From Acidobacteriota bacterium (lineage in GTDB: Bacteria; Acidobacteriota; Terriglobia; Acidiferrales; UBA7541): DNA of 58,370 nucleotides. The notes under the pieces are model-generated. The model did no database searches and was not told the origin of the DNA. It saw only the letters and a program-made list of their open reading frames with translations. The stretch spans positions 1 through 58,370 of the forward strand of contig JACQDE010000083.1 of NCBI GenBank assembly GCA_016201285.1, written 5' to 3'. Shown here in pieces: positions 8,402 through 17,628 of this stretch (the stretch's first letter is position 1; each line of letters begins with the position of its first letter). The translations under genes and the position numbers were made by a program.

Positions 8402-9676
8402 TCACGATTGCGGCTTCTCCTGACCGGGCTTCACCACGCGGTCGTACCCCCACATCAGGACAGTGGTAAGGAACCCGACACCGGCGATGACCCACCAGAC
8501 CTTGTGCGGCTCATGCGCCACCTCGCCGTAATGCTGCACCAGCCGTCCGCCGAGCCGCCCGCCGACGAAGAACCCGATGGCAATGGGCAAGAACGCAAAC
8601 CCCATGTATGTGCCCTGCTGGCCGGAAGGCGCCAGGCGGGAGATATACTCGTAGTAGCGCGGGGATTGCGTCATCTCGCCGAGCGCGAGCACCACCAGCG
8701 TGATTACCGCCGTGAGCACCGACGGCCGAAACGCCAGGATCAGCCACGATGCCGCGGAAATCAGCGTGCCCAGCGTGAGCGCGGTGAAGGTGGGGATTTT
8801 GCGCGTCAGATAGGTGACCACGAACTGAAAGGCAATCACCGCGGCGGCATCGGTGATCAAGATTTTCTCAATGTCGGCATTGGGATCCACGTACCCGCGG
8901 ATATAGAGAGGCAGGGCGATAAATTCCTGCCAGAAGACGATCCAGTAGCCGGAAAAAATCAACAAGAAGACCATGAAGCGGCCGTTGGAGACGACAACCA
9001 GGAAATTTTTCAGCGCCTCGGCGATGCTGGCTACTTTCTTTTCGTCCGAGTTCCTGGGTTCTTTGAACAGAAGGAGAACGCCGAAGAACATCATGAAGAC
9101 GCTAATGGCCGCCACGGTGAAAACATGCGTGATGCCGAACCGGCGATGAACCTCGGAGGCCATGTAGGGCCCGGCCGCGCCACCGATGTTCACCAGCGTG
9201 TAGTAAATGGAGTAGCCCAGCGAGCGGACGTTTTCCTCCGAAGCGCGCGCCGTGGTGCCCACCACGCAGGGCTTGACGATGGCCGGTCCCAGCGCGGGGA
9301 TGAAGAGGATGAGCAGCACGACGTAGTACATCGGCAGCGCATCCCGCAGTGGCGCCATCCACGACGCGGAGAGCGAGCCCAGCAGGAAGTAGCCCACCGA
9401 CATAATCATGTAGGCGAACGCCAGAGAGCGGCGGAAACCAAAGCGGTCGGCCAGCGTGCCGCCCAAAATCGGCAGGAACCAGACCACGCCGCCGAAAAAT
9501 CCCATCAGGTCACCGGCCTGCGCCTGGGAGAACTTCAGCGTCTCGTGCAGATAGATGGCCAGCACGGCGTTCACGCCGTAATAGGAGAGGCGCTCAAACA
9601 GTTCGGTGATATTCGCCACCCAGAAGGGGCGCTGGAAGCCTTCGCGAATCTCCTTCGTGCGATGTGAAATGCTCAA
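8402..9676 (-). CDS. POT/PTR-like MFS transporter
   Basis: A 424-residue multi-pass inner-membrane protein with about 12 predicted helices. The N-terminus carries ELFERLSYYG, matching the ExxERFxYYG signature of proton-coupled oligopeptide transporters, and GGTLADRFGFRR is the MFS loop 2-3 motif. SLGYSIYYTLVNIGGAAGP resembles the POT helix-4/5 region. It probably imports di- or tripeptides or a similar solute with protons. The start is TTG, preceded by GGAGG six bases upstream, which decides it. At 424 residues it is slightly shorter than typical PTR proteins, lacking the two extra helices. Confidence 0.8.
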   Translation of the reverse strand: MSISHRTKEIREGFQRPFWVANITELFERLSYYGVNAVLAIYLHETLKFSQAQAGDLMGFFGGVVWFLPILGGTLADRFGFRRSLAFAYMIMSVGYFLLGSLSASWMAPLRDALPMYYVVLLILFIPALGPAIVKPCVVGTTARASEENVRSLGYSIYYTLVNIGGAAGPYMASEVHRRFGITHVFTVAAISVFMMFFGVLLLFKEPRNSDEKKVASIAEALKNFLVVVSNGRFMVFLLIFSGYWIVFWQEFIALPLYIRGYVDPNADIEKILITDAAAVIAFQFVVTYLTRKIPTFTALTLGTLISAASWLILAFRPSVLTAVITLVVLALGEMTQSPRYYEYISRLAPSGQQGTYMGFAFLPIAIGFFVGGRLGGRLVQHYGEVAHEPHKVWWVIAGVGFLTTVLMWGYDRVVKPGQEKPQS

Positions 9677-9868
9677 CGGTGTCCTCCATGCAGTGCGGAA
9701 GCGTTCTCACCCCGCTAAGACGCGCCCGATTGTATAGGAAGCGCCCGCCGGTTGGCGTCAAATTTTCCTTCGATGAAGAAGCTGGCGGCCGGTTTCAGGC
9801 GCGCGCGCGGGTATGCTACCATGCCGCTTCGGCCAGACCGTTCAAGGAGCGCCCGCCGGAGTTCTCCC

Positions 9869-10936
9869 ATGCCCACCATGATGAAAGCGCTGCGCAAGAT
9901 GAGCTCGGGGCCCGGCCTGCAGCTTGAATCGGTGGCGGTGCCGGAAGCCGGTCCCACGGACGCACTGATCCGCGTGCGCGCGGCCTCCATCTGCGGCACC
10001 GACCTGCACATCTACGGCTGGGACCGCTGGTCGCAATCGCGGATCAAGCCGCCGCTGACGCTGGGCCACGAATTCTGCGGCTACGTGGAAAGAGTCGGTG
10101 AGGAAGTCCGCGGGATCGCGCCCGGCGATTTCGTCAGCGCGGAGATGCACGTGAACTGCGGCTACTGTCACCAGTGCCGCATCGGCCAGCCGCACATCTG
10201 CCAGAACCTCGAGATCATCGGCATTGACCGCGACGGTGCCTTTGCCGAGTTCGTCCGCATTCCGGCGCGCAACGTCTGGAAGATTGACCCGGGCATCCCC
10301 GAACACTACGCCGCCATTCTCGACCCGCTGGGCAATGCGGTGCACGCCGTGCTGGCCGGTGAGATTGCCGGGCACACCGTGGCGGTCACCGGCTGCGGTC
10401 CGATCGGGCTGATGGCCATCGCCGTCGCGCGCGCCTGCGGCTGCTCGACGCTGTTCGCCACGGAGGTGAATCCGCTCCGCGCGGCTCTTGCGAAGCGCAT
10501 GGGGGCTGACGAAGTAATCAATCCGGTGGAGGCGGACGCCGTGGCGCGCGTTCGCGCAGCCACTAGCGGCGCCGGCGTGGACGTGCTGCTGGAAATGAGC
10601 GGGAATCCGACGGCCATCCAGCAAGGGTTCAAAATGTTGCGCGCCGGTGGACGCGCTTCGCTGCTGGGCATTCCCAGCCAGCCGGTCAATCTGGATCTGG
10701 TCGAGGACGTCATCTTTAAGGGTGCGACGGTGCAGGGAATTTACGGTCGAAAAATGTTTGAGACATGGGTGCAGATGACAGCATTGCTGAAGTCCGGCCG
10801 GTTAGATTTGGAGCCGCTGTTCCGGGAAAGATACATCTTGGACCGCTTCCAGGATGCGTTTACTCTCTTGGAAGGGGGCCAGGCCAGCAAGGTGCTGTTT
10901 TACCCCAATGGCGGGGTGGACATGGTTCAAAAGTAA
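9869..10936 (+). CDS. tdh: L-threonine 3-dehydrogenase
   Basis: A 355-residue zinc-dependent medium-chain dehydrogenase. Catalytic zinc region ASICGTDLHIYGWD and GHEFCG; structural zinc cysteines in NCGYCHQCRIGQPHIC; Rossmann motif TGCGPIGLMA; and the Tdh-specific FEITGRKMFETW-like segment (IYGRKMFETWVQM). It oxidises L-threonine to 2-amino-3-oxobutyrate with NAD+ in the cytosol. The next enzyme, Kbl, is encoded 1.1 kb downstream on the same strand, with a PEP-CTERM gene between. The ATG at 9869 was chosen because GGAG lies about 9 bases upstream; upstream in-frame ATGs give a non-conserved tail. Confidence 0.93.
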   Translation: MPTMMKALRKMSSGPGLQLESVAVPEAGPTDALIRVRAASICGTDLHIYGWDRWSQSRIKPPLTLGHEFCGYVERVGEEVRGIAPGDFVSAEMHVNCGYCHQCRIGQPHICQNLEIIGIDRDGAFAEFVRIPARNVWKIDPGIPEHYAAILDPLGNAVHAVLAGEIAGHTVAVTGCGPIGLMAIAVARACGCSTLFATEVNPLRAALAKRMGADEVINPVEADAVARVRAATSGAGVDVLLEMSGNPTAIQQGFKMLRAGGRASLLGIPSQPVNLDLVEDVIFKGATVQGIYGRKMFETWVQMTALLKSGRLDLEPLFRERYILDRFQDAFTLLEGGQASKVLFYPNGGVDMVQK

Positions 10937-11132
10937 CCAAACCAGGGCGGCGAATAAGTGAATCAAGTTGCATTTTTCATCCTTGCCGTTATCCCGAGCC
11001 GTACCTCCGTAGAATCCGTCGCCTAATAGAATCAATGATTTGCATGGAATTCCCATTTGGTAGGGCAATTGCTCCCGATTAGACGTTTCTAAGACTAGCC
11101 GTACAGCAGCTTAATTCTTGCGGAGGCAGATG

Positions 11133-11909
11133 ATGTCGCTGAAAAGAGTGGTTTTGATTGCCGCGTTGGTGGCGCTGGTTAGCCCGGCAGCCGCGCTTGC
11201 GGATGGAATCACGTTTGGTTTCCAGGCCGGTAACCTGCTCGTCCCCCGTCCGTTCTTGATGGGAAGCACCGGCGCGACCACTGGAACTGTTACACTGAGC
11301 TACTTGACCAAGTTCACCGGCAGTGTGCCATTTGGGCCCCCCGTTGGGCCGACTTACGGAACGCCTCCGGTTGTCGTTCCGCCGGGGACACCTGCCAATC
11401 CGTTTGACTTCGGAACCTTGTCCTTTACCACCGGCTCGGTGATCGGCATCGGTCCGACCTCGGCGACGTTTGGCGCGGGCGGTTTGATTACCATCACGTC
11501 GAACGCTGGTCTAACCGCAGCCACGAGCGGCGCAATCGGCAATCCAGTCACGCTGTTCTCCGGTTGGTTTAGCGGTCCGACGACCATGACGCAGATCAAT
11601 GCTCCGAATGTTTGGTGCCTTGCCAATCCGACCTGCGCGGCAAACTTCAACTACAAATACACGCTGACCGGGCCAGTTTCAGGCAACCTCGATGCGGCCA
11701 TCCTGAGTCACTTCGGCCTGGGCAGCAATCCGACAGCGAACGGCCTCCTCATTACTCTGATGTTCGGCTTCGTGGGTCCGACGGACCCCCTGGGCAACGT
11801 CGAGGGTGGGGCGACCAGCGTTGTTGTGCCTGAGCCCGGCACGCTCGCGCTGTTCGCCACCGGCTTGATCGGTGTTGCCGGCTTCATCCGGCGCCGCATC
11901 AAGTCCTAA
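11133..11909 (+). CDS. PEP-CTERM sorting-domain protein
   Basis: A 258-residue secreted protein. It has an N-terminal signal peptide (VVLIAALVALVSPAAALA), a low-complexity Gly/Thr/Pro-rich body with no recognised domain, and a C-terminal PEP-CTERM tripartite signal: VPEPGTLAL, a hydrophobic helix, and the basic tail RRRIKS. Such tails are recognised by an exosortase (EpsH family), which cleaves and anchors or releases the protein, often linked to exopolysaccharide. No exosortase lies in this window. GGAGG six bases upstream fixes the ATG at 11133. It sits between tdh and kbl and ends in a strong terminator. Confidence 0.88.
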   Translation: MSLKRVVLIAALVALVSPAAALADGITFGFQAGNLLVPRPFLMGSTGATTGTVTLSYLTKFTGSVPFGPPVGPTYGTPPVVVPPGTPANPFDFGTLSFTTGSVIGIGPTSATFGAGGLITITSNAGLTAATSGAIGNPVTLFSGWFSGPTTMTQINAPNVWCLANPTCAANFNYKYTLTGPVSGNLDAAILSHFGLGSNPTANGLLITLMFGFVGPTDPLGNVEGGATSVVVPEPGTLALFATGLIGVAGFIRRRIKS

Positions 11910-11936
11910 TAGAATTCTGTCTTCAAAACCACTCGC

Positions 11937-11976
11937 GAAGCCCCGCTGATTCCGTCAGCGGGGTTTCGTCTTTTTG
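11937..11976 (+). terminator. Rho-independent terminator after PEP-CTERM gene
   Basis: GAAGCCCCGCTGA (11937-11949) pairs with TCAGCGGGGTTTC (11955-11967), with a five-base loop and one G-T pair, and GTCTTTTT follows. It separates the PEP-CTERM gene from kbl. Confidence 0.88.
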
Positions 11977-12041
11977 CCCGCCGTTCCCCGCCGCTACGAT
12001 CTTCATTCCCGCGCCTGAATGGAAATCTCCATCCGTTGCCT

Positions 12042-12047
12042 TATAAT
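12042..12047 (+). promoter_or_regulatory. -10 box upstream of kbl
   Basis: A consensus TATAAT lies 38 bases before the kbl start and downstream of the terminator. No good -35 is seen at 16-18 bases. Confidence 0.4.
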
Positions 12048-12084
12048 GCTTCCCGCGCCAGCCTGAATTTTCCGGAGGTAACGA

Positions 12085-13284
12085 ATGAGCACGGCCACGC
12101 GTCCCCAATTGGCTTACCTGACCGCTGCCCTCGATGATTTGAAGTCCCGGCGCCTTTATTTCCGCCTGCGCATCCTGGAAGGCGAGCAGAAGCCGGTGGC
12201 CACGTTCGACGGCAAAGAAGTCATCAATCTCAGCTCGAACAACTATCTGGGCCTGACCACGCACCGTGCGCTGCGCCGCGCGGCCCAGGACGCCACCAAG
12301 CGGCTGGGCGTGGGTTCCGGCGCGGTCCGCACCATCGCCGGCACGATGAAGCTCCATATGGAGCTGGAGGAGCAGATCGCGCGGTTCAAGGGCACAGAGG
12401 CCTGCGTCGTGTTCCAGTCCGGCTTCGCCGCCAACGCCGGCGCCGTGGCCGCCATCCTGGGCAAGGAAGATCTGATCATTTCCGACGAGCTGAACCACGC
12501 CTCCATCATTGATGGCTGCCGTCTCTCGAAAGCCACGATCAAGGTGTTTGCCCACAAGGACGTGAAGGACTGCGAGCGCATTTGCCAGGAGACCGCCAAC
12601 TGGCCCGGCAAGAAGCTGCTGATCACCGACGGCGTGTTTTCCATGGATGGCGATATCGCGCCGCTGCCGCAACTCTGCGACCTGGCGGAAAAATACAATT
12701 GCATCATGATGGTGGACGACGCGCATTCCTCCGGCGTGCTCGGCCGCGGCGGCCGCGGCACGATCGACCACCACAACTGCCACGGCCGCGTGGATATCCA
12801 GGTGGGCACGCTCAGCAAAGCTGTCGGCGCGATCGGCGGCTACGTCTGTGGCTCACGCGACCTCATTGAGTTTCTCTACCACCGCGCGCGGCCGTTTTTG
12901 TTTTCGACGTCGCACCCGCCGTCGGTGACCGCCACCTGCCAGGCGGCGTTTGCGCTGCTCGATTCGCCGGAGGGGGAAAAGCTCATCAAGAAGCTCTGGG
13001 CCAACACGAAATTTTTCAAGCGGCAACTAAAGAAGCTCGGATTCAATACCGGGCTCAGCGAGACACCCATCACGCCGATCATGGTGGGCGAGGCGGCGAA
13101 AGCGTTTGAGTTTTCGCGGCGGCTTTTCGAAGAGGGTGTGCTGGCCGTGGCCGTAGGCTTTCCCACCGTACCGGAAGGCAAAGCGCGCATCCGCACGATC
13201 GTCACCGCCACGCACCGGCGAGACGATCTGAAACGGACGCTGGAAATCCTCGCCCGCGTGGGGAAGAGTCTGGGCATTATCTGA
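12085..13284 (+). CDS. kbl: Glycine C-acetyltransferase (2-amino-3-ketobutyrate CoA ligase)
   Basis: A 399-residue PLP enzyme of the alpha-oxoamine synthase family. Signatures: SSNNYLGLTTH near residue 52, GSGAVRTIAGT, VDDAHSSGVLG (PLP-ring Asp and His), and GTLSKAVGAIGGY with the Schiff-base Lys. It splits 2-amino-3-oxobutyrate with CoA into glycine and acetyl-CoA, the second step after Tdh. Length and motifs match Kbl better than BioF or HemA, and the tdh neighbour supports this. GGAGG seven bases before the ATG fixes the start. It is transcribed separately, since a terminator lies upstream. Confidence 0.92.
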   Translation: MSTATRPQLAYLTAALDDLKSRRLYFRLRILEGEQKPVATFDGKEVINLSSNNYLGLTTHRALRRAAQDATKRLGVGSGAVRTIAGTMKLHMELEEQIARFKGTEACVVFQSGFAANAGAVAAILGKEDLIISDELNHASIIDGCRLSKATIKVFAHKDVKDCERICQETANWPGKKLLITDGVFSMDGDIAPLPQLCDLAEKYNCIMMVDDAHSSGVLGRGGRGTIDHHNCHGRVDIQVGTLSKAVGAIGGYVCGSRDLIEFLYHRARPFLFSTSHPPSVTATCQAAFALLDSPEGEKLIKKLWANTKFFKRQLKKLGFNTGLSETPITPIMVGEAAKAFEFSRRLFEEGVLAVAVGFPTVPEGKARIRTIVTATHRRDDLKRTLEILARVGKSLGII

Positions 13285-13473
13285 GCGGGCGAGAAACTGG
13301 AGCCGTTGCGCGAGATTTCACGCAAAGACTACCGGGGGTTGGTACTTTTTACTCACGCTGCCGTGTCCGGCCCACCATAACTCCTTATCCTGCATCACAC
13401 GAAGGTCAGTGTGTTCGGTTGGCTAGGTGCTTATCTCCTGATCACGTCGCAAGAATCTCGTGGAGGGTGGGGG

Positions 13474-14880
13474 ATGAAAAAGAGCCGTCTTGTACTGTTG
13501 TTCACCACGTTGGGTATCGTTTTTCTGGCGGCATGCGGAGGAGGCGTGACCTCGACGCCGCCACCGCCGCCGCAGGCGAGCCGCGCGCCGGTGACCGTAA
13601 CCGTGGGAGATGCTCCCCCGGTTGGCGTCACCATTCTTTCTTTCCAAGTGACAGTGACGGGAGCAGTGCTGCAACCGGGTAGCGTGTCGCTGTTGAGCGC
13701 TCCGGTCAAGTTCGAGATGAAGCAGCTCGAGACCGAGACCGCGCTGCTGAGCAGCCTGGACCTGCCCGCCGGCACCTACACCAGCATCAGCGTCACATTC
13801 TCCAACCCGGAAGTCACCTTCATGAACAACACTCCCGCACCCATCATGATGGGCGGCACCCCATGCGCAGTTGGCGCCGTCTGCGAATTCAAGAACATGC
13901 CGATGGGCCAATCCAGCGTGAACTACTCGGGCGCGCCTTTCCCGATTACGGTCGCAGCCAACACTCCCGTCGGGATGCTGCTCGACGTGGACGTGCTGAA
14001 TTCGCTGGCCGGCAACATGGGCTCGATGACTCCCGTCATGACGATGATGAACATGGCGCCCAAGCAGGGCACCGGAGAGTTCGAGGACATGGAGGACGTG
14101 GTCGGAAAGGTGACCGCCAAGGACGCCGCCAACAATCAGTTCACACTGCAAGTCACCTCGGGCGTGACCTCCATGACCATCAAGGTGGACACCACCCCCA
14201 ACACCGGCACTCAGTTCGACTTCTCCGACCTCGGCCAGCCCAACACGTTCGCCAGCCTCGCCGTGGGCCAGGTGCTCGAAGTGGACATCAAAATGATGCC
14301 CGACAAGACGCTGCTGGCCCGCAAGGTGAAGTTCGAGGACGACGACGTCGAAGAAGAACTGGAAGGCGTCATCGTCAAACTGAGCGGCGTCACCGGCTTC
14401 GACATGGTGCTGATGCACGAGTCCATCGATGTTCCGGGGATCGCGCCGGGCAACGTGGTAACGATCAATTTGCTTTCGGGTTGGAGAACCAAGGTCGATG
14501 ACGGCGGCCTGCCGGTCAGCGGTCTGAGCTTCAACGGCGCATCAGACCTCATGGTGGGGCAAGTGGTGGAGATCGAGCGCAAGTCTACCCCCACGGGAAC
14601 GCCGCCGGCCATCGACACGGACAAGGTGAAGCTGAAGAAGTCCGTCTTCACCGCAAAAGTGAAAGCAAAACTCAACGCCACAGACTTCACAGTGGACAAC
14701 CTGCCGGGGATTTTCGGTGGCATTTCGCAGATTGAAGTGCGCACCTCCACCCAGACCGAGTTCAGCAACACGACTGGCGTTGCGCCGCTGGCGGTTGGCG
14801 ACAAGGTTTCGCTGCGCGGGCTGCTGTTCAAAACGGTCGGCGATCCAGTGCTGGTGGCCAAGAAGGTGCGCAAGCGGTAA
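13474..14880 (+). CDS. DUF4382/DUF5666-like lipoprotein
   Basis: A 468-residue predicted lipoprotein: MKKSRLVLLF... signal with lipobox LAAC, then a Pro-rich linker. The N-terminal half resembles DUF4382-type beta domains (VTVGDAPP near the start, LPAGTYTSISVTF). The second half contains repeated OB-like strands typical of DUF5666 (GKVTAKDAANNQFTLQV, LEGVIVKLSG, AKVKAKLNATDFTV). Function is unknown; it is probably exposed on a membrane surface. GGAGGGTGGGG immediately upstream supports the ATG at 13474. It converges with the anti-sigma gene across a strong hairpin. Confidence 0.75.
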   Translation: MKKSRLVLLFTTLGIVFLAACGGGVTSTPPPPPQASRAPVTVTVGDAPPVGVTILSFQVTVTGAVLQPGSVSLLSAPVKFEMKQLETETALLSSLDLPAGTYTSISVTFSNPEVTFMNNTPAPIMMGGTPCAVGAVCEFKNMPMGQSSVNYSGAPFPITVAANTPVGMLLDVDVLNSLAGNMGSMTPVMTMMNMAPKQGTGEFEDMEDVVGKVTAKDAANNQFTLQVTSGVTSMTIKVDTTPNTGTQFDFSDLGQPNTFASLAVGQVLEVDIKMMPDKTLLARKVKFEDDDVEEELEGVIVKLSGVTGFDMVLMHESIDVPGIAPGNVVTINLLSGWRTKVDDGGLPVSGLSFNGASDLMVGQVVEIERKSTPTGTPPAIDTDKVKLKKSVFTAKVKAKLNATDFTVDNLPGIFGGISQIEVRTSTQTEFSNTTGVAPLAVGDKVSLRGLLFKTVGDPVLVAKKVRKR

Positions 14881-14905
14881 GCGCAGTCCGGAATTACCTC
14901 GGGGA

Positions 14906-14958
14906 AAACACCAGGGCCGTCCCTCCCGAAGCTTCGGGACGGGACGGCCCTGGTGTTT
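14906..14958. terminator. Bidirectional terminator hairpin
   Basis: An 18-bp perfect stem (14906-14923 with 14941-14958) with an inner TCCCGAAGCTTCGGGA hairpin lies between convergent genes. The stem ends AAAC/GTTT give an A/T edge on each strand. Confidence 0.75.
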
Positions 14959-14975
14959 CTGAAAAGGTTGCGCGG

Positions 14976-16583
14976 TTACATTGCGGCGGGTTCCGGCCGC
15001 GCGCGCTTGACGATCGCCAGCGTTACCACACCGAGCCCGAACACGACCACGATCAGCCAGGCCAGATGGCCGGCGTAGGGGATCATTCCTGCTACGCGAA
15101 TCACCAGCAGCCCCACGGCCATCCGCCCGAGCAACGCACCGGTGCTGTCGGCGGCGCCCAGCATCTTTTGCCCGAGGAACGCACCCACGAAAACCTGCGC
15201 GGCGTACAGAGCCGCGCCCCAAGCCAGAACGGCCAAGATGCCTACGGCGACGCCGACAATGGTGATGCAGGCAATCACCGCCGCGATCGGCGTGACGATC
15301 AGCGCCAATACGCCCGCTCCGAGCGACAGCCCGTAGCGCTCTCCTTCGCGCATCGTGTCCCGCAGGAAGCCCGGCATCAACAGCGCCAGCACCAAGCCCA
15401 GCATGAACGCCGCGCCCCAACGCAGCGTCTGGTGCCAGTAGTATCCCGGGCTGGCGTAATCCGGACGGTGCGTTTCAATCTTGATTGCGGGCGGCCCGCT
15501 GCCGAACTTGGCCTTTTCAGAAATGCTGGGCTGGCGTGCCGCGGTAATGCTCACCTTGCCCTGGATATCCGCGGAAGGTCCGATCGTCAGCCGGTCGCTT
15601 TGCAGCAGCCCGGTGCCGCCAACCATGCCGTTAAGATCGTACTTGGCCACGAAAGCCATCAAGTCTCGGCCGACCCGGCCGTCCTGGCTGGCCCGCGCAG
15701 CGAAGAGCATCAGGCTGCCGCCAATTTGTGATTTCGAGGGGAATTCCAGTGTTTGGGCAAAAATGCTCACGTTCTTGGCAACGTTGCCCTCCAGCGCGAA
15801 AAACTTGCTGAAGACGCGCGCGTTTCCATCCACTTGACCGTTGATGCGCACGAATTCTCCGAACGCAATGACGTCGCCCTTCACGTGGCCGTTGACGGTC
15901 AACGTCTGCCCGCAGAGGATCGCATCGCCTTCCACTGTGCCTTCAATTCGCACCGACTCGCCTACCGCGACCAAGTCATTCTTGATGACTTCGTCTGTGG
16001 CAACGGTGACCGTTCCCGCCTTGCGAATCTCCGCCGCGGACGCCGCCAGCGGCAGCGCCAGCACGCAGGCCAGCGCGCCCAGCACAACGGCGACCGTCGG
16101 CGTGTGCCGACTGTTGCGCCGGAAGAGCGCCACCGCCAGTATCACCAGCGTAGCCGCGGCCAGTAGTTCGGTAAGATTGACCATTGTCTCCCATCCTTTC
16201 CAGAACACTCCGCCAAAGAAAAGCATGGCCAGAAAACTGTCTCCGCCGAAACCCGCCTGACTGAGTTGCTGCTGCCAGGGTTCGACGATCCCCGACCAGA
16301 GCGTGTAAGCGCCGGCGCCGGCAAAGCCCAGCGTCACCAGCCACGCCAACGGCGCCGCTTCACGCGCCTTCGTTTCCGGCGCATATTCCAGCAGCCGCGC
16401 CGGGACGGACTCTTCTTCCTCCGTCAGTGCGCCGCGCAGCAGCCGCGATTCGCTTTCGAGCGCGGCGAGCAGCGTGCGGCATTCGGCGCAGGTCTCAACG
16501 TGCTCGGAAAGCTCGGTGGCACGCTCGCGGTCGAGCTGCCCGTCGAGGTAGAGCAGGCACGTCATTTCGTCAAAGTGCGCCAT
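14976..16583 (-). CDS. Zinc-finger anti-sigma protein fused to bactofilin-like membrane protein
   Basis: A 535-residue protein with three parts. Residues 1-40 form an anti-sigma zinc-binding domain (HVETCAEC, i.e. Hx3Cx2C). Residues about 75-180 hold several membrane helices. Residues about 190-340 are a repeated short-strand region (GTVEGDAILCGQTLTVNGHV and similar) resembling polymer-forming bactofilin/beta-helix repeats, followed by a C-terminal block of four or five helices ending in a basic tail. It lies just downstream of an ECF sigma gene on the same strand, so it probably holds that sigma factor at the membrane. The fused beta-helix could sense the envelope; this is inference. Start ATG at 16583 with GAGGA upstream; the longer frame runs into a repeat and is rejected. 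Confidence 0.78.
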   Translation of the reverse strand: MAHFDEMTCLLYLDGQLDRERATELSEHVETCAECRTLLAALESESRLLRGALTEEEESVPARLLEYAPETKAREAAPLAWLVTLGFAGAGAYTLWSGIVEPWQQQLSQAGFGGDSFLAMLFFGGVFWKGWETMVNLTELLAAATLVILAVALFRRNSRHTPTVAVVLGALACVLALPLAASAAEIRKAGTVTVATDEVIKNDLVAVGESVRIEGTVEGDAILCGQTLTVNGHVKGDVIAFGEFVRINGQVDGNARVFSKFFALEGNVAKNVSIFAQTLEFPSKSQIGGSLMLFAARASQDGRVGRDLMAFVAKYDLNGMVGGTGLLQSDRLTIGPSADIQGKVSITAARQPSISEKAKFGSGPPAIKIETHRPDYASPGYYWHQTLRWGAAFMLGLVLALLMPGFLRDTMREGERYGLSLGAGVLALIVTPIAAVIACITIVGVAVGILAVLAWGAALYAAQVFVGAFLGQKMLGAADSTGALLGRMAVGLLVIRVAGMIPYAGHLAWLIVVVFGLGVVTLAIVKRARPEPAAM

Positions 16584-16632
16584 AAGTCCTCGTTGAACGA
16601 ACCCCGGCCTGCCGGGGTGAACCATAAGAGGT

Positions 16633-16774
16633 CGCTGAAAAAGCACTTTTCCTGTCATTCCGAGCGAAGCGAAGAATCTGCTTCTTGTTGGAATTCCGCG
16701 AAAAACAAGCAGATTCCTCGGGCCGGCCAAAAACGCCGGCCCTCGGAATAACAGCGCCCATGTATTTTTCAGCG
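16633..16774. repeat. MITE-like repeat between sigma and anti-sigma genes
   Basis: CGCTGAAAAA (16633-16642) and TTTTTCAGCG (16765-16774) are perfect terminal inverted repeats around a palindromic core that begins GTCATTCCGAGCGAAGCG and ends CTCGGAATAAC. The family also occurs at 23617-23738, 25941-26036 and 37079-37227. It has no coding capacity. Confidence 0.75.
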
Positions 16775-16820
16775 CCCTGACAAAACCTCTGTAAACCAGA
16801 CCGGCGCTTGCGGGGAACTC

Positions 16821-17402
16821 TCATGCCACCCCTCCGGCGGCGGCTCCCGCGGCCCCGCGGCCGGTCAGCAGCTCCCGCAACTGGTGCCGCGCCCGCAACA
16901 GCACAACTCCTACGAACGCCCGCCGCACGCCCAGCGCCTCGGCGATTTCGTCGTAGCTCATGTCCGAGTAGTAGCGCAGCACCAGCGCCATGCGCGCCCG
17001 TGCCGGCAACTTCGCCAGCGCCGAGCGGACCTGCTGGCCAGTGCTCTGCTCCATCAGCCGGTCGAGTTGGCCGGGGTCGGGGTGTTCGAGCGGCAGGGTT
17101 TCCACCTCGCCGGTCTCGAGGTCCTGGCGGATGCTCCGCCGCCGCAGGATGTCCCAGCAGTGGTTGGCGGACACTTTGTAGAGCCAAGCGGTGAAGGGCC
17201 GGGAAGCGTCGTACTGGTCGAGTTTGTCGCGGACCTTCATGAAAATTTCCGTGGTCGCGTCCTCGGCGTCCTCGCGAGCCGGCAGCGCCCGCCGGCAGAA
17301 CCGGAAGATCGCCGGGGCGTACTGCTTGTACAGCTCGCCCCACGCTTCCGCGTTCCCCGAACGGGCCCGGGCTATTGTCTCGGTGAACTCCGCACCGGGC
17401 AT
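16821..17402 (-). CDS. ECF-type RNA polymerase sigma factor
   Basis: A 193-residue sigma-70 family protein with only regions 2 and 4. Region 2: EDAEDATTEIFMKV and the -10 reading segment FTAWLYKVSANHCWDILRRR. Region 4: LPARARMALVLRYYSDMSYDEIAEALGV followed by the recognition helix. It has the length of an ECF factor and should direct RNA polymerase to a small regulon. The downstream gene encodes its likely zinc-finger anti-sigma partner. Start chosen at 17402, with GAGGGG nine bases upstream; an in-frame ATG at 17438 is possible. The C-terminal tail GRGAAGAAAGG is low complexity. Confidence 0.88.
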   Translation of the reverse strand: MPGAEFTETIARARSGNAEAWGELYKQYAPAIFRFCRRALPAREDAEDATTEIFMKVRDKLDQYDASRPFTAWLYKVSANHCWDILRRRSIRQDLETGEVETLPLEHPDPGQLDRLMEQSTGQQVRSALAKLPARARMALVLRYYSDMSYDEIAEALGVRRAFVGVVLLRARHQLRELLTGRGAAGAAAGGVA

Positions 17403-17577
17403 CCTGTTCGACCCCTCGCCCCGCCCTCTTCCTTCCATAGGTTTCTACGCAGTGCCCCCGCGAAATCTTTCAATAATTCTCAGTTGGGGTGCGGCTCAGG
17501 TGACCGGGGAAACTCTAGCAAATCTGGGGCATGTTTCGAGGTGGAATCTTGCAACGGAGGGCGGGTGGCAATGCGGC

Positions 17578-17609
17578 GGGCGCCGCCCCGATGCTTCGGG
17601 ACGGCGCCC
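17578..17609 (-). terminator. Hairpin after TonB-dependent receptor gene
   Basis: GGGCGCCGCCCCGA pairs with TCGGGACGGCGCCC around a TGCT loop with one mismatch, 20 bases past the receptor stop on the minus strand. There is no clear T run, so it is only a possible terminator and may also be a dispersed repeat. Confidence 0.5.
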
Positions 17610-17628
17610 CTGCAAGAATGCCAATCGG

